DNA of 14,916 bases from Methanobacteriota archaeon (GTDB taxonomy: Archaea; Methanobacteriota; Methanobacteria; Methanobacteriales; Methanobacteriaceae): the NCBI GenBank assembly GCA_023440975.1, contig JAEZRD010000091.1, positions 1 through 14,916 of the forward strand, given 5' to 3'. The notes below the pieces were generated by a model. That model searched no databases. It was not told the origin of the DNA and worked only from the letters and a program-made list of their open reading frames with translations. A program made the translations under genes and the position numbers. Below, one piece after another: positions 1 to 6,525 of this stretch; position 1 is the stretch's first letter; the number at the start of each line of letters is the position of its first letter.

Positions 1-1
1 A

Positions 2-61
2 AGACAAACTGAAGAAGCTGAAGCAGAAGTAGAAGCTGAAGCAGAAGAAACAGAAGAATAA
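2..61 (+). CDS. 3' end of an unidentified gene with an acidic tail (partial)
   Basis: Nineteen codons are open from the left edge to a TAA at 59-61 and encode RQTEEAEAEVEAEAEETEE. This Glu/Ala-rich acidic tail is low complexity and does not identify the protein; several archaeal translation and chaperone proteins end in comparable tails. That it is the real coding frame is supported by its regular GAA/GCA/GCT codons and by the hairpin terminator that starts about 10 bases after the stop. Everything upstream lies outside the window. Confidence 0.65.
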   Translation, partial: RQTEEAEAEVEAEAEETEE

Positions 62-368
62 ACTTTCTAAAAAGAAGATTTAAATAATATTCATTTATTT
101 TATTTAAATCTTTTTAATCTACTACCCCTTTTTTTTAATAAAAACATTTTTTTTTATCCACAAATTTTGACACGGTACTCTTTTTAAAATAAAAAAAATA
201 TTAATAGAAAAATATAATAAAAAAAATAAATAAAATAATTTTTTTTAAAAAAGTAAAAAAAAGCTCTTGGAGTGTTAAATTTTCTTTTATATTAATAATT
301 ATAATTAAAAGTAAAAGAAAAAAAATTATAAACTTTTACCCAATAATAATTAACTTTTCGTGTTTTTT
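62..368. other. Convergent intergenic region, AT-rich, no gene
   Basis: This 307-base gap lies between the end of the upstream + gene and the stop of the minus-strand zinc-finger gene. It holds the hairpin terminator at 72-115 and several long A and T tracts. A second inverted repeat of 10 bases lies at 280-289 and 312-321 (core TTTCTTTTA / TAAAAGAAA). Read on the minus strand, that second repeat is followed by U-rich sequence and could end the minus-strand gene. No open frame with a ribosome binding site and no RNA gene was seen. Confidence 0.5.
72..115 (+). terminator. Hairpin terminator after the upstream gene
   Basis: A perfect 13-base inverted repeat (AAGATTTAAATAA at 75-87, TTATTTAAATCTT at 100-112) encloses a 12-base loop. 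The stem extends outward with a G-U and two A-U pairs. It is followed by T-rich sequence (113-115 and the T tract near 129-136). It begins about 10 bases after the TAA at 59-61, so it most likely ends that + strand transcript. Confidence 0.6.
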
Positions 369-1772
369 TTATCCAAAGATATTACTAATTAATTGACTAG
401 GATCTGTAAACAATACAGTTACAGCATCAATAAAAGTAGGATAATCTCCACTAAGTGTGAATAAATAAATCACATAAGCAATAACAATAAGAATCAAAAC
501 AATTAAAATTATTGTTAAAATAATCTCACCCACACTAAATTTCTCATCCTCTTCACGACGACTACTTTTATGAGATTGATGAATAGTTCGAACACCAGAT
601 AAATCTTTTTCAGGATAATCATAATAATAATCAGATTCATCCGCATAATATTGAGGTTCCTCAGGAGCATAAATACTTTCCCCAACATCATTACCCCTAT
701 GGAAGCGACTAGCAACACCAGTATTATTCATCTCTTTCTCATAATCGGCTTGTTGATTAACATAAGCGGTTTGAACCCTATTAGTACTAACTTCCCCTTC
801 ACCATCATCAATAAAACCTTCCTCTTGAAGAAGTCTTTCACGGATTTCATCATAACTCATACCACCTTCATTGTTAGCATTTTGCATATGAACAGGTACA
901 ATAACATCCTCATCCTCTTCTTCAGTTAAACTAGAAGTATAAGTCTCATTACTATAATTATTACTCATTCCACTAGATAACTCTTCACTTTCATAAGATT
1001 CAGGCTCAAATGGTTTATTAGTTAATGGACCATTTCTAGCTTCATCTTGAGCTAATTGATCTTGAAGAGATAAAGGCTCATTACTACGAGTTTCTTCAAT
1101 AACAGGTTGCTCAGTTTTTTCAGGTTCATCATAATAAAGATCTTCTAAATACTTTTCATATTTAGCTTCTAACTCCTCATCAGGACCCTCATCATTATTA
1201 TCAAATGATTCTTCATCCTCATTTGGAGTCACATTCTTATAATAATCAGCTTCACTATACACTGGTTCTGGAGCTTCAACCTTCACAGGCTCTTCTTCAG
1301 GAGTTTCAATTACAGGTTCCTTAACCATACTTGGTGTTTCTGCAGCATAAGATGCTGATTCTTGACCAATTCCTTCTTCTTCAAGAATACTAGATACACT
1401 TGCTGCTGAACGGAATTTATGCCCTCCACTTTGAACTTCAGTTACTGGTTCAGGTTCCTCCTCTTCGAACTGATTTTCGAAATCATAATCTCCATCTTCA
1501 GCTGCCTCATCTTCAATATCTTTAACTGGTTCACTTACTGATTCTTTAATAGTTTCCGGTTCCGGTATTGTTTCATTTATTGTTTCTTCTTCAGTGGCAG
1601 GAGCTTTATCTTTCATAGCTTTTTCAACTATACTGGCTGTAACAAGTTCACTTACACAATCTTTACAGTAAGTGTTCCCGGCAATCTCTATTAAACATTC
1701 TCTGCAAACAGGCTTGCCACATACAGCACAATTAGCTACTGCTTCTTTGTCTGGATGATTTTGACAATTCAT
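369..1772 (-). CDS. B-box-like zinc-finger protein with acidic linker and C-terminal membrane anchor
   Basis: Function unknown; 467 residues. The N-terminus holds eight zinc ligands in CxxH/CxxC pairs: C3, H6, C15, C18, C23, C26, C36 and C39. This is the arrangement of prokaryotic B-box-type zinc fingers, which in this family mediate protein contacts. Residues of roughly 55-405 are low complexity and very rich in Glu, Asp, Pro, Ser and Tyr, so probably disordered. A single hydrophobic segment at about 417-440 (IILTIILIVLILIVIAYVIY) is followed by some 27 residues. With no signal peptide, the zinc finger and acidic region are probably cytoplasmic and tethered by the C-terminal helix. The start ATG is at 1772-1770; a GGAG-containing site lies about 10 bases upstream (TGTGGAGTG on the minus strand). 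Convergent with the left-edge gene and apparently monocistronic. The zinc finger and anchor are clear; the role is not. Confidence 0.85.
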   Translation of the reverse strand: MNCQNHPDKEAVANCAVCGKPVCRECLIEIAGNTYCKDCVSELVTASIVEKAMKDKAPATEEETINETIPEPETIKESVSEPVKDIEDEAAEDGDYDFENQFEEEEPEPVTEVQSGGHKFRSAASVSSILEEEGIGQESASYAAETPSMVKEPVIETPEEEPVKVEAPEPVYSEADYYKNVTPNEDEESFDNNDEGPDEELEAKYEKYLEDLYYDEPEKTEQPVIEETRSNEPLSLQDQLAQDEARNGPLTNKPFEPESYESEELSSGMSNNYSNETYTSSLTEEEDEDVIVPVHMQNANNEGGMSYDEIRERLLQEEGFIDDGEGEVSTNRVQTAYVNQQADYEKEMNNTGVASRFHRGNDVGESIYAPEEPQYYADESDYYYDYPEKDLSGVRTIHQSHKSSRREEDEKFSVGEIILTIILIVLILIVIAYVIYLFTLSGDYPTFIDAVTVLFTDPSQLISNIFG

Positions 1773-2110
1773 TTTATCTTAACACTCCACATTAATCCTC
1801 AACTAACCTAACATTTTTTAAACTAAGAAAAAAATATTTTTTTTAATTAAAGATTTTTTTTAACTTATGAATTATTAGATTAATTATTTTAATGTTATAT
1901 ATCTTTAACAATACTATTTATTAAAGTTTGCCCTATATGAGGGGATATTTTTAAGATAATTACTTAATTTAATAATAATTTAAAGAATAAACTAATAAAT
2001 ACTAATAATTATTTATTTTTGTTTATAAAAAAAAATTTAGAAAAAATAGAAAATAGTAAAAAAAAATTTTGGTGGAAAAAATATTCCCAAAAAAAGGGGA
2101 CTTATTTTTT
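1773..2110. other. Intergenic region between the zinc-finger gene and serS
   Basis: This 338-base gap separates two minus-strand genes. It contains the candidate TATA element at 1893-1905, near the zinc-finger gene. It also contains a GC-richer spot CCCTATATGAGGGG at 1931-1944 with a 4-base inverted repeat. Near 2035-2110 there are A runs that read as U tracts downstream of serS. These U tracts, with a small TCCC/GGGA stem at about 2086-2101, are the likely serS terminator, since U-rich ends are normal in archaea. No coding frame with start signals was seen. Confidence 0.5.
1893..1905 (-). promoter_or_regulatory. Candidate BRE/TATA promoter for the zinc-finger gene
   Basis: On the minus strand this reads AAAGATATATAAC, an A-rich BRE-like run followed by a TATA-like core. 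Transcription would start near 1870, leaving a leader of about 100 bases before the ATG at 1772. That is long for an archaeon, so a closer weak AT-rich element cannot be excluded. Confidence 0.35.
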
Positions 2111-3673
2111 TTATTGTTTAGGCCAAGTTACAACCTTAGGGTTTTTAGCATCTTTAACACGGTCAGCTACCATCTTTGGCCAATTTTCCTTATCAAATCC
2201 TTTCTGTGCAAGGAAACCAAATAACCAACGAGTAAGACCAAAACCAGTACAACCAGTCCAAATACGATGTTGATGAGCTTCTTTAATACTGAATCCTTCA
2301 ACAAAATGAGTTCCATGAACATTTGCACTTACAACAGCAACACCCTTTTCTTGACTTGGATTAACAAGTCTCATTTCATATTTAGGAACATCAGGGAATT
2401 CAATTCCACGATTCTCAACTTTACGTCCTTCAAGATAAAATGGATCATCACCTACTTCAGTATACCATTCAAGTTCAAGTTTACTTGCAAGGTCTTGAGA
2501 TAAAAGTAAAGTTTGGTCACGGATTTCATCAACTTGCTCTGGAGTTCCACACCAAACAGTTTCAATACGTTGGAATTCATGAACACGATCTAATCCTTTT
2601 GCACCTCCACCTTCCCAACGATAAGTCCATCCACTTCTATCATAAGACTTAATAGGTAAATCCTTCTCATCCACTACTTCATGAGAAAGGAATTCATAAA
2701 ATGGTTCACATTGAGCTGCAGCATTAACATAACCTGGATCTTTTAAACCTTTCTTTAAAAGGTCAATTGGGATTTCATTATTAATAATTAACTCTTGTTT
2801 AAATTTATCAAATGCTTCAGGATCTCTTTTAGGTGCACTTACATAATACATTCCTTCAGGTAAACCTTCAAGATATCTCATTTTATCAAGCACTTCAAAA
2901 GGTATGAGTTTAGGGAATAAACATTCCTCAAATTCAAGTTTTTCCATAACATTTTCTACAAGAATTTCTTCAAAAGCTCTATGTAATGCAGTCATTTTTG
3001 GTCCATAAAACCATTGACCTTTACCAGGGAATCTTTTAATCCATCCAAGTTCTAATGCTTTTTCAGTCACATCATCCACAGGGAACATTTCAAACTTATC
3101 ACTTCTATAAACAATTTCTCCAGGTGTAGAGTTCATTTTATAAGTTAAATCTAATTTTTCACCATCTTCCCCAAGAAGTTCATCTTCATTTTTATTAGAT
3201 ACTTGTTTAATTATACGATTAATACTTTGATTTTTAATATCAGATTCACTAATATCATCAATTTCAATACAAGCCACATCATCAGCTTCTTCAATCTTAC
3301 TGATTTGTTCTATTTTACTTGCAGCATCCTTATCGAAGTTATATTCATCAGTTGGTATTTTAACTATGTAACTATCTATGTATAAGTCACGAACACCAAG
3401 ATGATATTTTTTACCAACTAATTGACCTAATGGTTTTTTTAATCTAAGTAATCCATCATGTGCACGGATTTTATGACCAGATTCAATTGTTAAATTTAAT
3501 TTATCTCCATCAATATTCCAATCGGTAATTTTAGCACCAGAGGTTTCAGGTTCACTACCTAATCCTCTAAGTAATAATTCTTTATTTACATCATCAATGA
3601 AGGTTTTTATATCTTCTTGTGCTTCTGTTGCATCTTTACTAAATGTAATTTTTCCTTTGAGTGTGAATTTCAT
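2111..3673 (-). CDS. serS: Methanogen-type (class 2) seryl-tRNA synthetase
   Basis: Charges tRNA-Ser (and tRNA-Sec where present) with serine in the cytoplasm. It belongs to the rare zinc-dependent SerRS form of methanogens, about 510-520 residues long; this one is 520. The first ~170 residues are the idiosyncratic tRNA-binding domain, and the class II catalytic core follows. Motif 2 is visible as RWEGGGAKGLDRVHEFQR and motif 3 as CTGFGLTRWLFGFLA. The three zinc ligands known from the Methanosarcina barkeri enzyme (Cys, Glu, Cys) match C322 (QCEPF), E371 (RIETVW) and C475 (TGCTGFG), with near-identical spacing. A longer frame opens at 3691 with MECERK. I prefer the ATG at 3673 because TGTGAGAG, a GGTGA-like site, lies just before it and MKFTLKGKI resembles family N-termini. 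It lies 56 bases downstream of pcc1 and is probably cotranscribed with it. Confidence 0.96.
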   Translation of the reverse strand: MKFTLKGKITFSKDATEAQEDIKTFIDDVNKELLLRGLGSEPETSGAKITDWNIDGDKLNLTIESGHKIRAHDGLLRLKKPLGQLVGKKYHLGVRDLYIDSYIVKIPTDEYNFDKDAASKIEQISKIEEADDVACIEIDDISESDIKNQSINRIIKQVSNKNEDELLGEDGEKLDLTYKMNSTPGEIVYRSDKFEMFPVDDVTEKALELGWIKRFPGKGQWFYGPKMTALHRAFEEILVENVMEKLEFEECLFPKLIPFEVLDKMRYLEGLPEGMYYVSAPKRDPEAFDKFKQELIINNEIPIDLLKKGLKDPGYVNAAAQCEPFYEFLSHEVVDEKDLPIKSYDRSGWTYRWEGGGAKGLDRVHEFQRIETVWCGTPEQVDEIRDQTLLLSQDLASKLELEWYTEVGDDPFYLEGRKVENRGIEFPDVPKYEMRLVNPSQEKGVAVVSANVHGTHFVEGFSIKEAHQHRIWTGCTGFGLTRWLFGFLAQKGFDKENWPKMVADRVKDAKNPKVVTWPKQ

Positions 3674-3729
3674 TTTTCTCTCACATTCCATTATAATTTT
3701 TTTTAAATAAGTTTTTTGTAAAAATTTTT

Positions 3730-3963
3730 TTATTTTTGTGATTTATCAAGTACCTTTTCAACAAGTATTTCTGAAGCTATTAAATCATCACTTGTTGCAA
3801 GAAAACTACCTAAAGAATCACTAGTAATTGTATAATTTATAATATTATCTTTAATAGTTGATTCAGCATATCCTTCATCATCATCCACTTTTAAGGATTT
3901 ATAGGATATTTCAGCATCTTTCGAGTCTTTATACTCTATTTTGATATTTGCTTTAATTTTCAT
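3730..3963 (-). CDS. pcc1: KEOPS complex subunit Pcc1
   Basis: A 77-residue protein of the Pcc1 family. In archaea Pcc1 is the dimerising subunit of the KEOPS complex (Kae1, Bud32, Cgi121, Pcc1), which installs threonylcarbamoyl-adenosine (t6A) at position 37 of ANN-decoding tRNAs. The usual length is about 75-90 residues. The pattern fits: an N-terminal beta strand (IKANIKIEY), a central strand pair, and the C-terminal helix signature SLGSFLATSDDLIASEILVEKVL, where the conserved Ala-Thr-x-Asp-Asp-Leu is evident. Start ATG at 3963, with only a weak ribosome site upstream. A TATA-like element about 33 bases upstream suggests a very short leader. It precedes serS, so the likely operon joins two tRNA functions. 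No other KEOPS gene is in the window. Confidence 0.85.
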   Translation of the reverse strand: MKIKANIKIEYKDSKDAEISYKSLKVDDDEGYAESTIKDNIINYTITSDSLGSFLATSDDLIASEILVEKVLDKSQK

Positions 3964-3990
3964 AAAAAATCAACAATATTTTTATACAAA

Positions 3991-4003
3991 ATTTTATATT
4001 CGT
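3991..4003 (-). promoter_or_regulatory. Candidate promoter of pcc1-serS
   Basis: The minus strand reads ACGAATATAAAAT, a BRE-like ACGAA next to a TATAAAA core. Its centre is about 33 bases from the pcc1 ATG, so transcription would begin about 8 bases before the start codon, giving a nearly leaderless message. Confidence 0.45.
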
Positions 4004-4052
4004 ATTTTATTTATGTAATTAATATTATTTTAATACCTACCATAAAAAATAT

Positions 4053-4067
4053 CGAAATTTTTATATA
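4053..4067 (+). promoter_or_regulatory. BRE/TATA promoter of the HIRAN gene
   Basis: CGAAATTTTTATATA is a close match to the archaeal consensus of a CGAAA-type BRE followed by TTTATATA. The expected start of transcription is near 4088-4092, leaving a leader of about 25 bases that carries the ribosome site GGGGTGA. It is the clearest promoter in the window. Confidence 0.75.
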
Positions 4068-4073
4068 CCTAAA

Positions 4074-4094
4074 AATGTATAATAATTGTACATT
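4074..4094 (+). promoter_or_regulatory. Operator-like inverted repeat over the HIRAN transcription start
   Basis: AATGTA (4074-4079) and TACATT (4089-4094) are perfect 6-base inverted arms separated by 9 bases. They lie just downstream of the TATA box and cover the predicted start of transcription. The 15-base centre-to-centre spacing and the position are what a dimeric repressor site would need. In DNA this AT-rich, chance repeats are common, so the call is tentative. Confidence 0.3.
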
Positions 4095-4100
4095 ATCATA

Positions 4101-4107
4101 GGGGTGA
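4101..4107 (+). promoter_or_regulatory. Strong ribosome binding site of the HIRAN gene
   Basis: GGGGTGA is nearly the full archaeal Shine-Dalgarno (GGAGGTGA) and sits 6 bases before the ATG at 4114. This fixes the start and implies efficient translation compared with most neighbours. Confidence 0.75.
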
Positions 4108-4113
4108 TAAAGA

Positions 4114-4461
4114 ATGGAAGAAGAAAATTATATTACAATCAATGGAACTAACTTTTTTCATGGATTAAAACCATTTAAAATAGGTTCAATAATAAAACTC
4201 ATTAAAGATCCTGAAAACGACTACGACACAGAAGCAATACAAGTGGAAATCCGCTATGCAGGACAAGTAGGATATGTAGCAAACAGTCCAAAAACAGTAG
4301 CTAAAGGAACAATGAGTGCCGGCAGAATCTATGACAAAATAATGGATACAGATTTTGCAAAAGTAAAATTCATCTTAAACAATGAAATCATAGCAAAAGT
4401 ATTAACTAAAGATGAATTAGAAGAAGAAAAAAGTAAAGAAGATAGTGATGTAAACTTTTAA
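4114..4461 (+). CDS. Stand-alone HIRAN-domain protein
   Basis: 115 residues. Residues 5-95 form a HIRAN domain: INGTNFFHGLKPFKIG, then the signature IKDPENDYDTEAIQVE and GQVGYVAN. HIRAN is a small beta-barrel. In the eukaryotic helicase HLTF it binds 3' single-stranded DNA ends at stalled forks. In prokaryotes it occurs alone or joined to nucleases and helicases, where a DNA-end-sensing role is inferred rather than shown. The last 18 residues are charged and Glu/Lys rich, probably disordered. No catalytic domain is attached, so any activity needs a partner. The downstream ARPP-1 gene begins 77 bases after the stop in the same direction and is the natural candidate. The start is fixed by GGGGTGA. 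Family assignment is good; the role is inference. Confidence 0.85.
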   Translation: MEEENYITINGTNFFHGLKPFKIGSIIKLIKDPENDYDTEAIQVEIRYAGQVGYVANSPKTVAKGTMSAGRIYDKIMDTDFAKVKFILNNEIIAKVLTKDELEEEKSKEDSDVNF

Positions 4462-4538
4462 AAAAATAAAACAACCAATTAACATCTTTTTTTCAAATAA
4501 AAAAAAATATATTCATACTAGTAAGGGGGTATGTATAA

Positions 4539-5531
4539 ATGAACAATATATTAGTAGACAACTTAGCTAATATTGAATTTTTAAAACCACAAACCCACAA
4601 CAACATGACAGTAGTGGGTATAACAACAAACCAAATAAACAATATAGACTTCTTATCCTTAAAAAAAGGAATAGAAATGGGGCTTGTTGAAATAAGTGAA
4701 ATAAGTGAATCTGGAAGTGTACCAGAACTAAAAGTAAAAAACATGGCAGTAACACCACTACTATTACTTGATGGTGAAGAACTCATGGGAGCAAAACAAA
4801 ACCGTATACTAAACACAAGTATACTTGTTCCAGAAGAAAGCGAAATAATCGTACCTGTAAGTTGTACTGAAGCAGGAAGATGGAGTTTCAAATCCAAACA
4901 CTTCAGTGACTCAGGACACTTAGCATCCTCACGAGTACGCCGTGGAAAAGCAACCAGTGTAAATAATTCATTACTCCAAAAGAAAACCTACCAATCTAAC
5001 CAATCAGAAGTTTGGGAATCCATAAGACAAACAGAAAAAAATTTAAAAGTAGAATCATCAACAGGAGCACTAAGAGATGCATACACCTCATGTGAAGATG
5101 ATATTGATGATTATCTTATAGATTTTAATTATACTAAAGGCCAAAACGGAAGTATAATCCTAATAAATGGTGAAGTAATGGGAATGGAAATAGTTTACAA
5201 TACTTACAGATACAAAGATTATCATGAAAAGATAATGCAAAGTTACATTCTAGATTCCATACAACACACTACATTAACAACTAATAGTTTAAATGATACA
5301 GAAGCATTAAATTTAGCAAATGATTTTGTAAAAACTATTCCAGATTGTAAAGTATCAAGTTTTGAATCTGTAGGTTATGGTCAAGATCAAAGATTTGAAA
5401 ACAAAGACAGTTTAGGTTCAGCTTTAATTTATAAAGATGAAATAATACATGCAGTATTCTTTAAAAAATTAAATCCAAAAGCTGATTTTGGAAGTAATGG
5501 TGGAGTTGTTCCAACTGATATACTTTATTAA
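4539..5531 (+). CDS. ARPP-1 / DUF6569 family protein of unknown function
   Basis: 330 residues, typical for this family. Recognised from its conserved core: SESGSVPELKVKN (56-68), LLLLDGEELMGAKQNRILNT (about 74-93), PVSCTEAGRWSFKSKHFS (106-123), and the later FENKDSLGSALIYKDEIIHAVFF. The family (ARPP-1, named for association with ADP-ribosylglycohydrolase and rhodanese-phosphatase genes) is widespread in bacteria and archaea and has no established activity. No signal peptide or membrane segment is seen, so it is cytoplasmic. Start ATG at 4539, preceded by GGGGGT at 4525-4530. It follows the HIRAN gene with a 77-base gap that holds a T tract (4486-4492) and a TATA-like run (about 4507-4512). 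It may therefore be cotranscribed, have its own promoter, or both. No ADP-ribosylglycohydrolase lies in the window. Confidence 0.85.
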   Translation: MNNILVDNLANIEFLKPQTHNNMTVVGITTNQINNIDFLSLKKGIEMGLVEISEISESGSVPELKVKNMAVTPLLLLDGEELMGAKQNRILNTSILVPEESEIIVPVSCTEAGRWSFKSKHFSDSGHLASSRVRRGKATSVNNSLLQKKTYQSNQSEVWESIRQTEKNLKVESSTGALRDAYTSCEDDIDDYLIDFNYTKGQNGSIILINGEVMGMEIVYNTYRYKDYHEKIMQSYILDSIQHTTLTTNSLNDTEALNLANDFVKTIPDCKVSSFESVGYGQDQRFENKDSLGSALIYKDEIIHAVFFKKLNPKADFGSNGGVVPTDILY

Positions 5532-5822
5532 AATTTAAATTTTTTTTTTTAACTTTTATTTTTTTTATAATATATTATTATATAATATGAAAATCAAATA
5601 ATATATTTAAGAAAAATATTATTTTCTTATTTTTTAAATAATTTTTTTGGTTACTTTTTTTTCAAGTAATTTTTTTTAACATAACATTTATTAATGTTAA
5701 TTAAAATAAATAGTTATATTCTATCTTAAATTATATAAAAAAACTTAAATTTATGATACAAAAAATTATTTAATCTTAAATTTTATAATAACCCTTTTAA
5801 CTAACTGAAAACGGTTATTTTA

Positions 5823-5830
5823 TTATATAT
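5823..5830 (+). promoter_or_regulatory. Candidate TATA box of rpl10e
   Basis: TTATATAT lies about 63 bases before the rpl10e ATG, in an A/T run that follows a rare GC-containing patch (AAAACGGTTATTT). Transcription would start near 5850, leaving a leader of about 40 bases that includes the GGAGG site. Confidence 0.5.
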
Positions 5831-5876
5831 CAAACCATAATATGTTGGATTGTTTGATAGAAAAATTTATATTTAT

Positions 5877-5881
5877 GGAGG
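5877..5881 (+). promoter_or_regulatory. Ribosome binding site deciding the rpl10e start
   Basis: GGAGG is 8 bases before the ATG at 5890. Two in-frame upstream ATGs (5842 and 5875) are disfavoured: the one at 5875 directly abuts this site, and the first would add 16 residues not found in the family. Confidence 0.8.
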
Positions 5882-5889
5882 AACTATTA

Positions 5890-6372
5890 ATGGTTCGTGC
5901 TTATTCAAGAAAAGATTATATTAGAAAAACACCAAATTCAAGAATTGTACAATATGATATGGGAAACTTAACTGAAGAATTCCCAGTATCCGTAAGCTTA
6001 GCAGTAAAAAAACCTGTAAAAATAAGTCATAATGCTTTAGAAGCTGCAAGAATCGCTTCTAACAGAATAATGACCAGAAATGCAGGAAGATTAGGATACC
6101 ACTTAAAAATCAGAACATACCCACATAACATCGTACGTATAAACCCTATGGCTACTGGAGCAGGAGCAGACCGTGTACAATCCGGTATGAGAAATGCATT
6201 CGGTAAAGCTGTAAGCGTAGAAGCTTTATGTGAAAAAGACCAAAAAGTCTTAACAATTGATATAAACCCTAAAAACTTTTTAGACGCAAAATTAGCTCTT
6301 AAAAGAGCTAGCCAAAAATTACCTGTATCCTGTAAAATCGTAGTTGATAAAGGTGCAGATTTAATCAAATAA
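5890..6372 (+). CDS. rpl10e: 50S ribosomal protein L10e (uL16)
   Basis: 160 residues, the normal length for archaeal L10e, the counterpart of bacterial L16. It binds 23S rRNA near the peptidyl-transferase centre and the A-site tRNA in the large subunit. Family landmarks are MVRAYSRKDYIRKTPNSRIVQYDMGN at the start (read as two adjoining stretches), the basic AARIASNRIMTRNAGR, then YHLKIRTYPHNIVRINPMATGAG and the glycine-rich RVQSGMRNAFGK loop. The ATG at 5890 is chosen by the GGAGG site and by the conserved MVRAYSRK terminus. It stands alone with its own promoter; ppsA starts 153 bases later. Confidence 0.97.
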   Translation: MVRAYSRKDYIRKTPNSRIVQYDMGNLTEEFPVSVSLAVKKPVKISHNALEAARIASNRIMTRNAGRLGYHLKIRTYPHNIVRINPMATGAGADRVQSGMRNAFGKAVSVEALCEKDQKVLTIDINPKNFLDAKLALKRASQKLPVSCKIVVDKGADLIK

Positions 6373-6525
6373 AAATAAAAAGTTCACTAGTTAATATTGG
6401 TTAATTAATAAAAAAACAACAGAAAAAATGAATATTCTGGAAAAAAATACTAATTAATCATTTTTAATTTTAAATCAAGATTTTTTAATTAATATAATTA
6501 TAAAAATAAGAGGAAAATTGAAACT

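Larger units (their letters stand above)
5532..5889. other. AT-rich intergenic region before rpl10e
   Basis: This 358-base gap begins with T tracts (about 5540-5575) right after the ARPP-1 stop, a plausible U-rich terminator. It contains a perfect 7-base hairpin TAACATT-TATT-AATGTTA at 5682-5699 of unknown meaning. The right end holds the rpl10e promoter and ribosome site. No RNA gene and no convincing small ORF was found. Confidence 0.45.

Noticed and set aside
1931..1944. GC-richer CCCTATATGAGGGG patch with a 4-base inverted repeat
   Set aside because: Stands out in AT-rich DNA but the stem is only 4 bases and it matches no known element. Kept only as a note in the intergenic description.
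2019..2273. + strand open frame at the serS end and the gap beside it
   Set aside because: Begins in A-rich noncoding sequence without a ribosome site and runs antisense into serS.
4514..4533. CATAC/GTATG stem that would place the ARPP-1 ribosome site in its loop
   Set aside because: Only 5 base pairs around a 10-base loop; too weak to claim translational control.
4493..4897. Minus-strand open frame opposite ARPP-1
   Set aside because: Antisense to a clearly conserved family; composition is that of a reverse-frame translation.
5682..5699. TAACATT-TATT-AATGTTA hairpin
   Set aside because: Perfect but short, made of A/T almost entirely and not adjacent to a gene end or promoter. Such repeats are expected by chance here.
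6293..6310. Palindrome TAGCTCTTAAAAGAGCTA
   Set aside because: It lies inside the conserved coding sequence of L10e (LALKRAS) and is explained by codon choice. No terminator or regulatory context.
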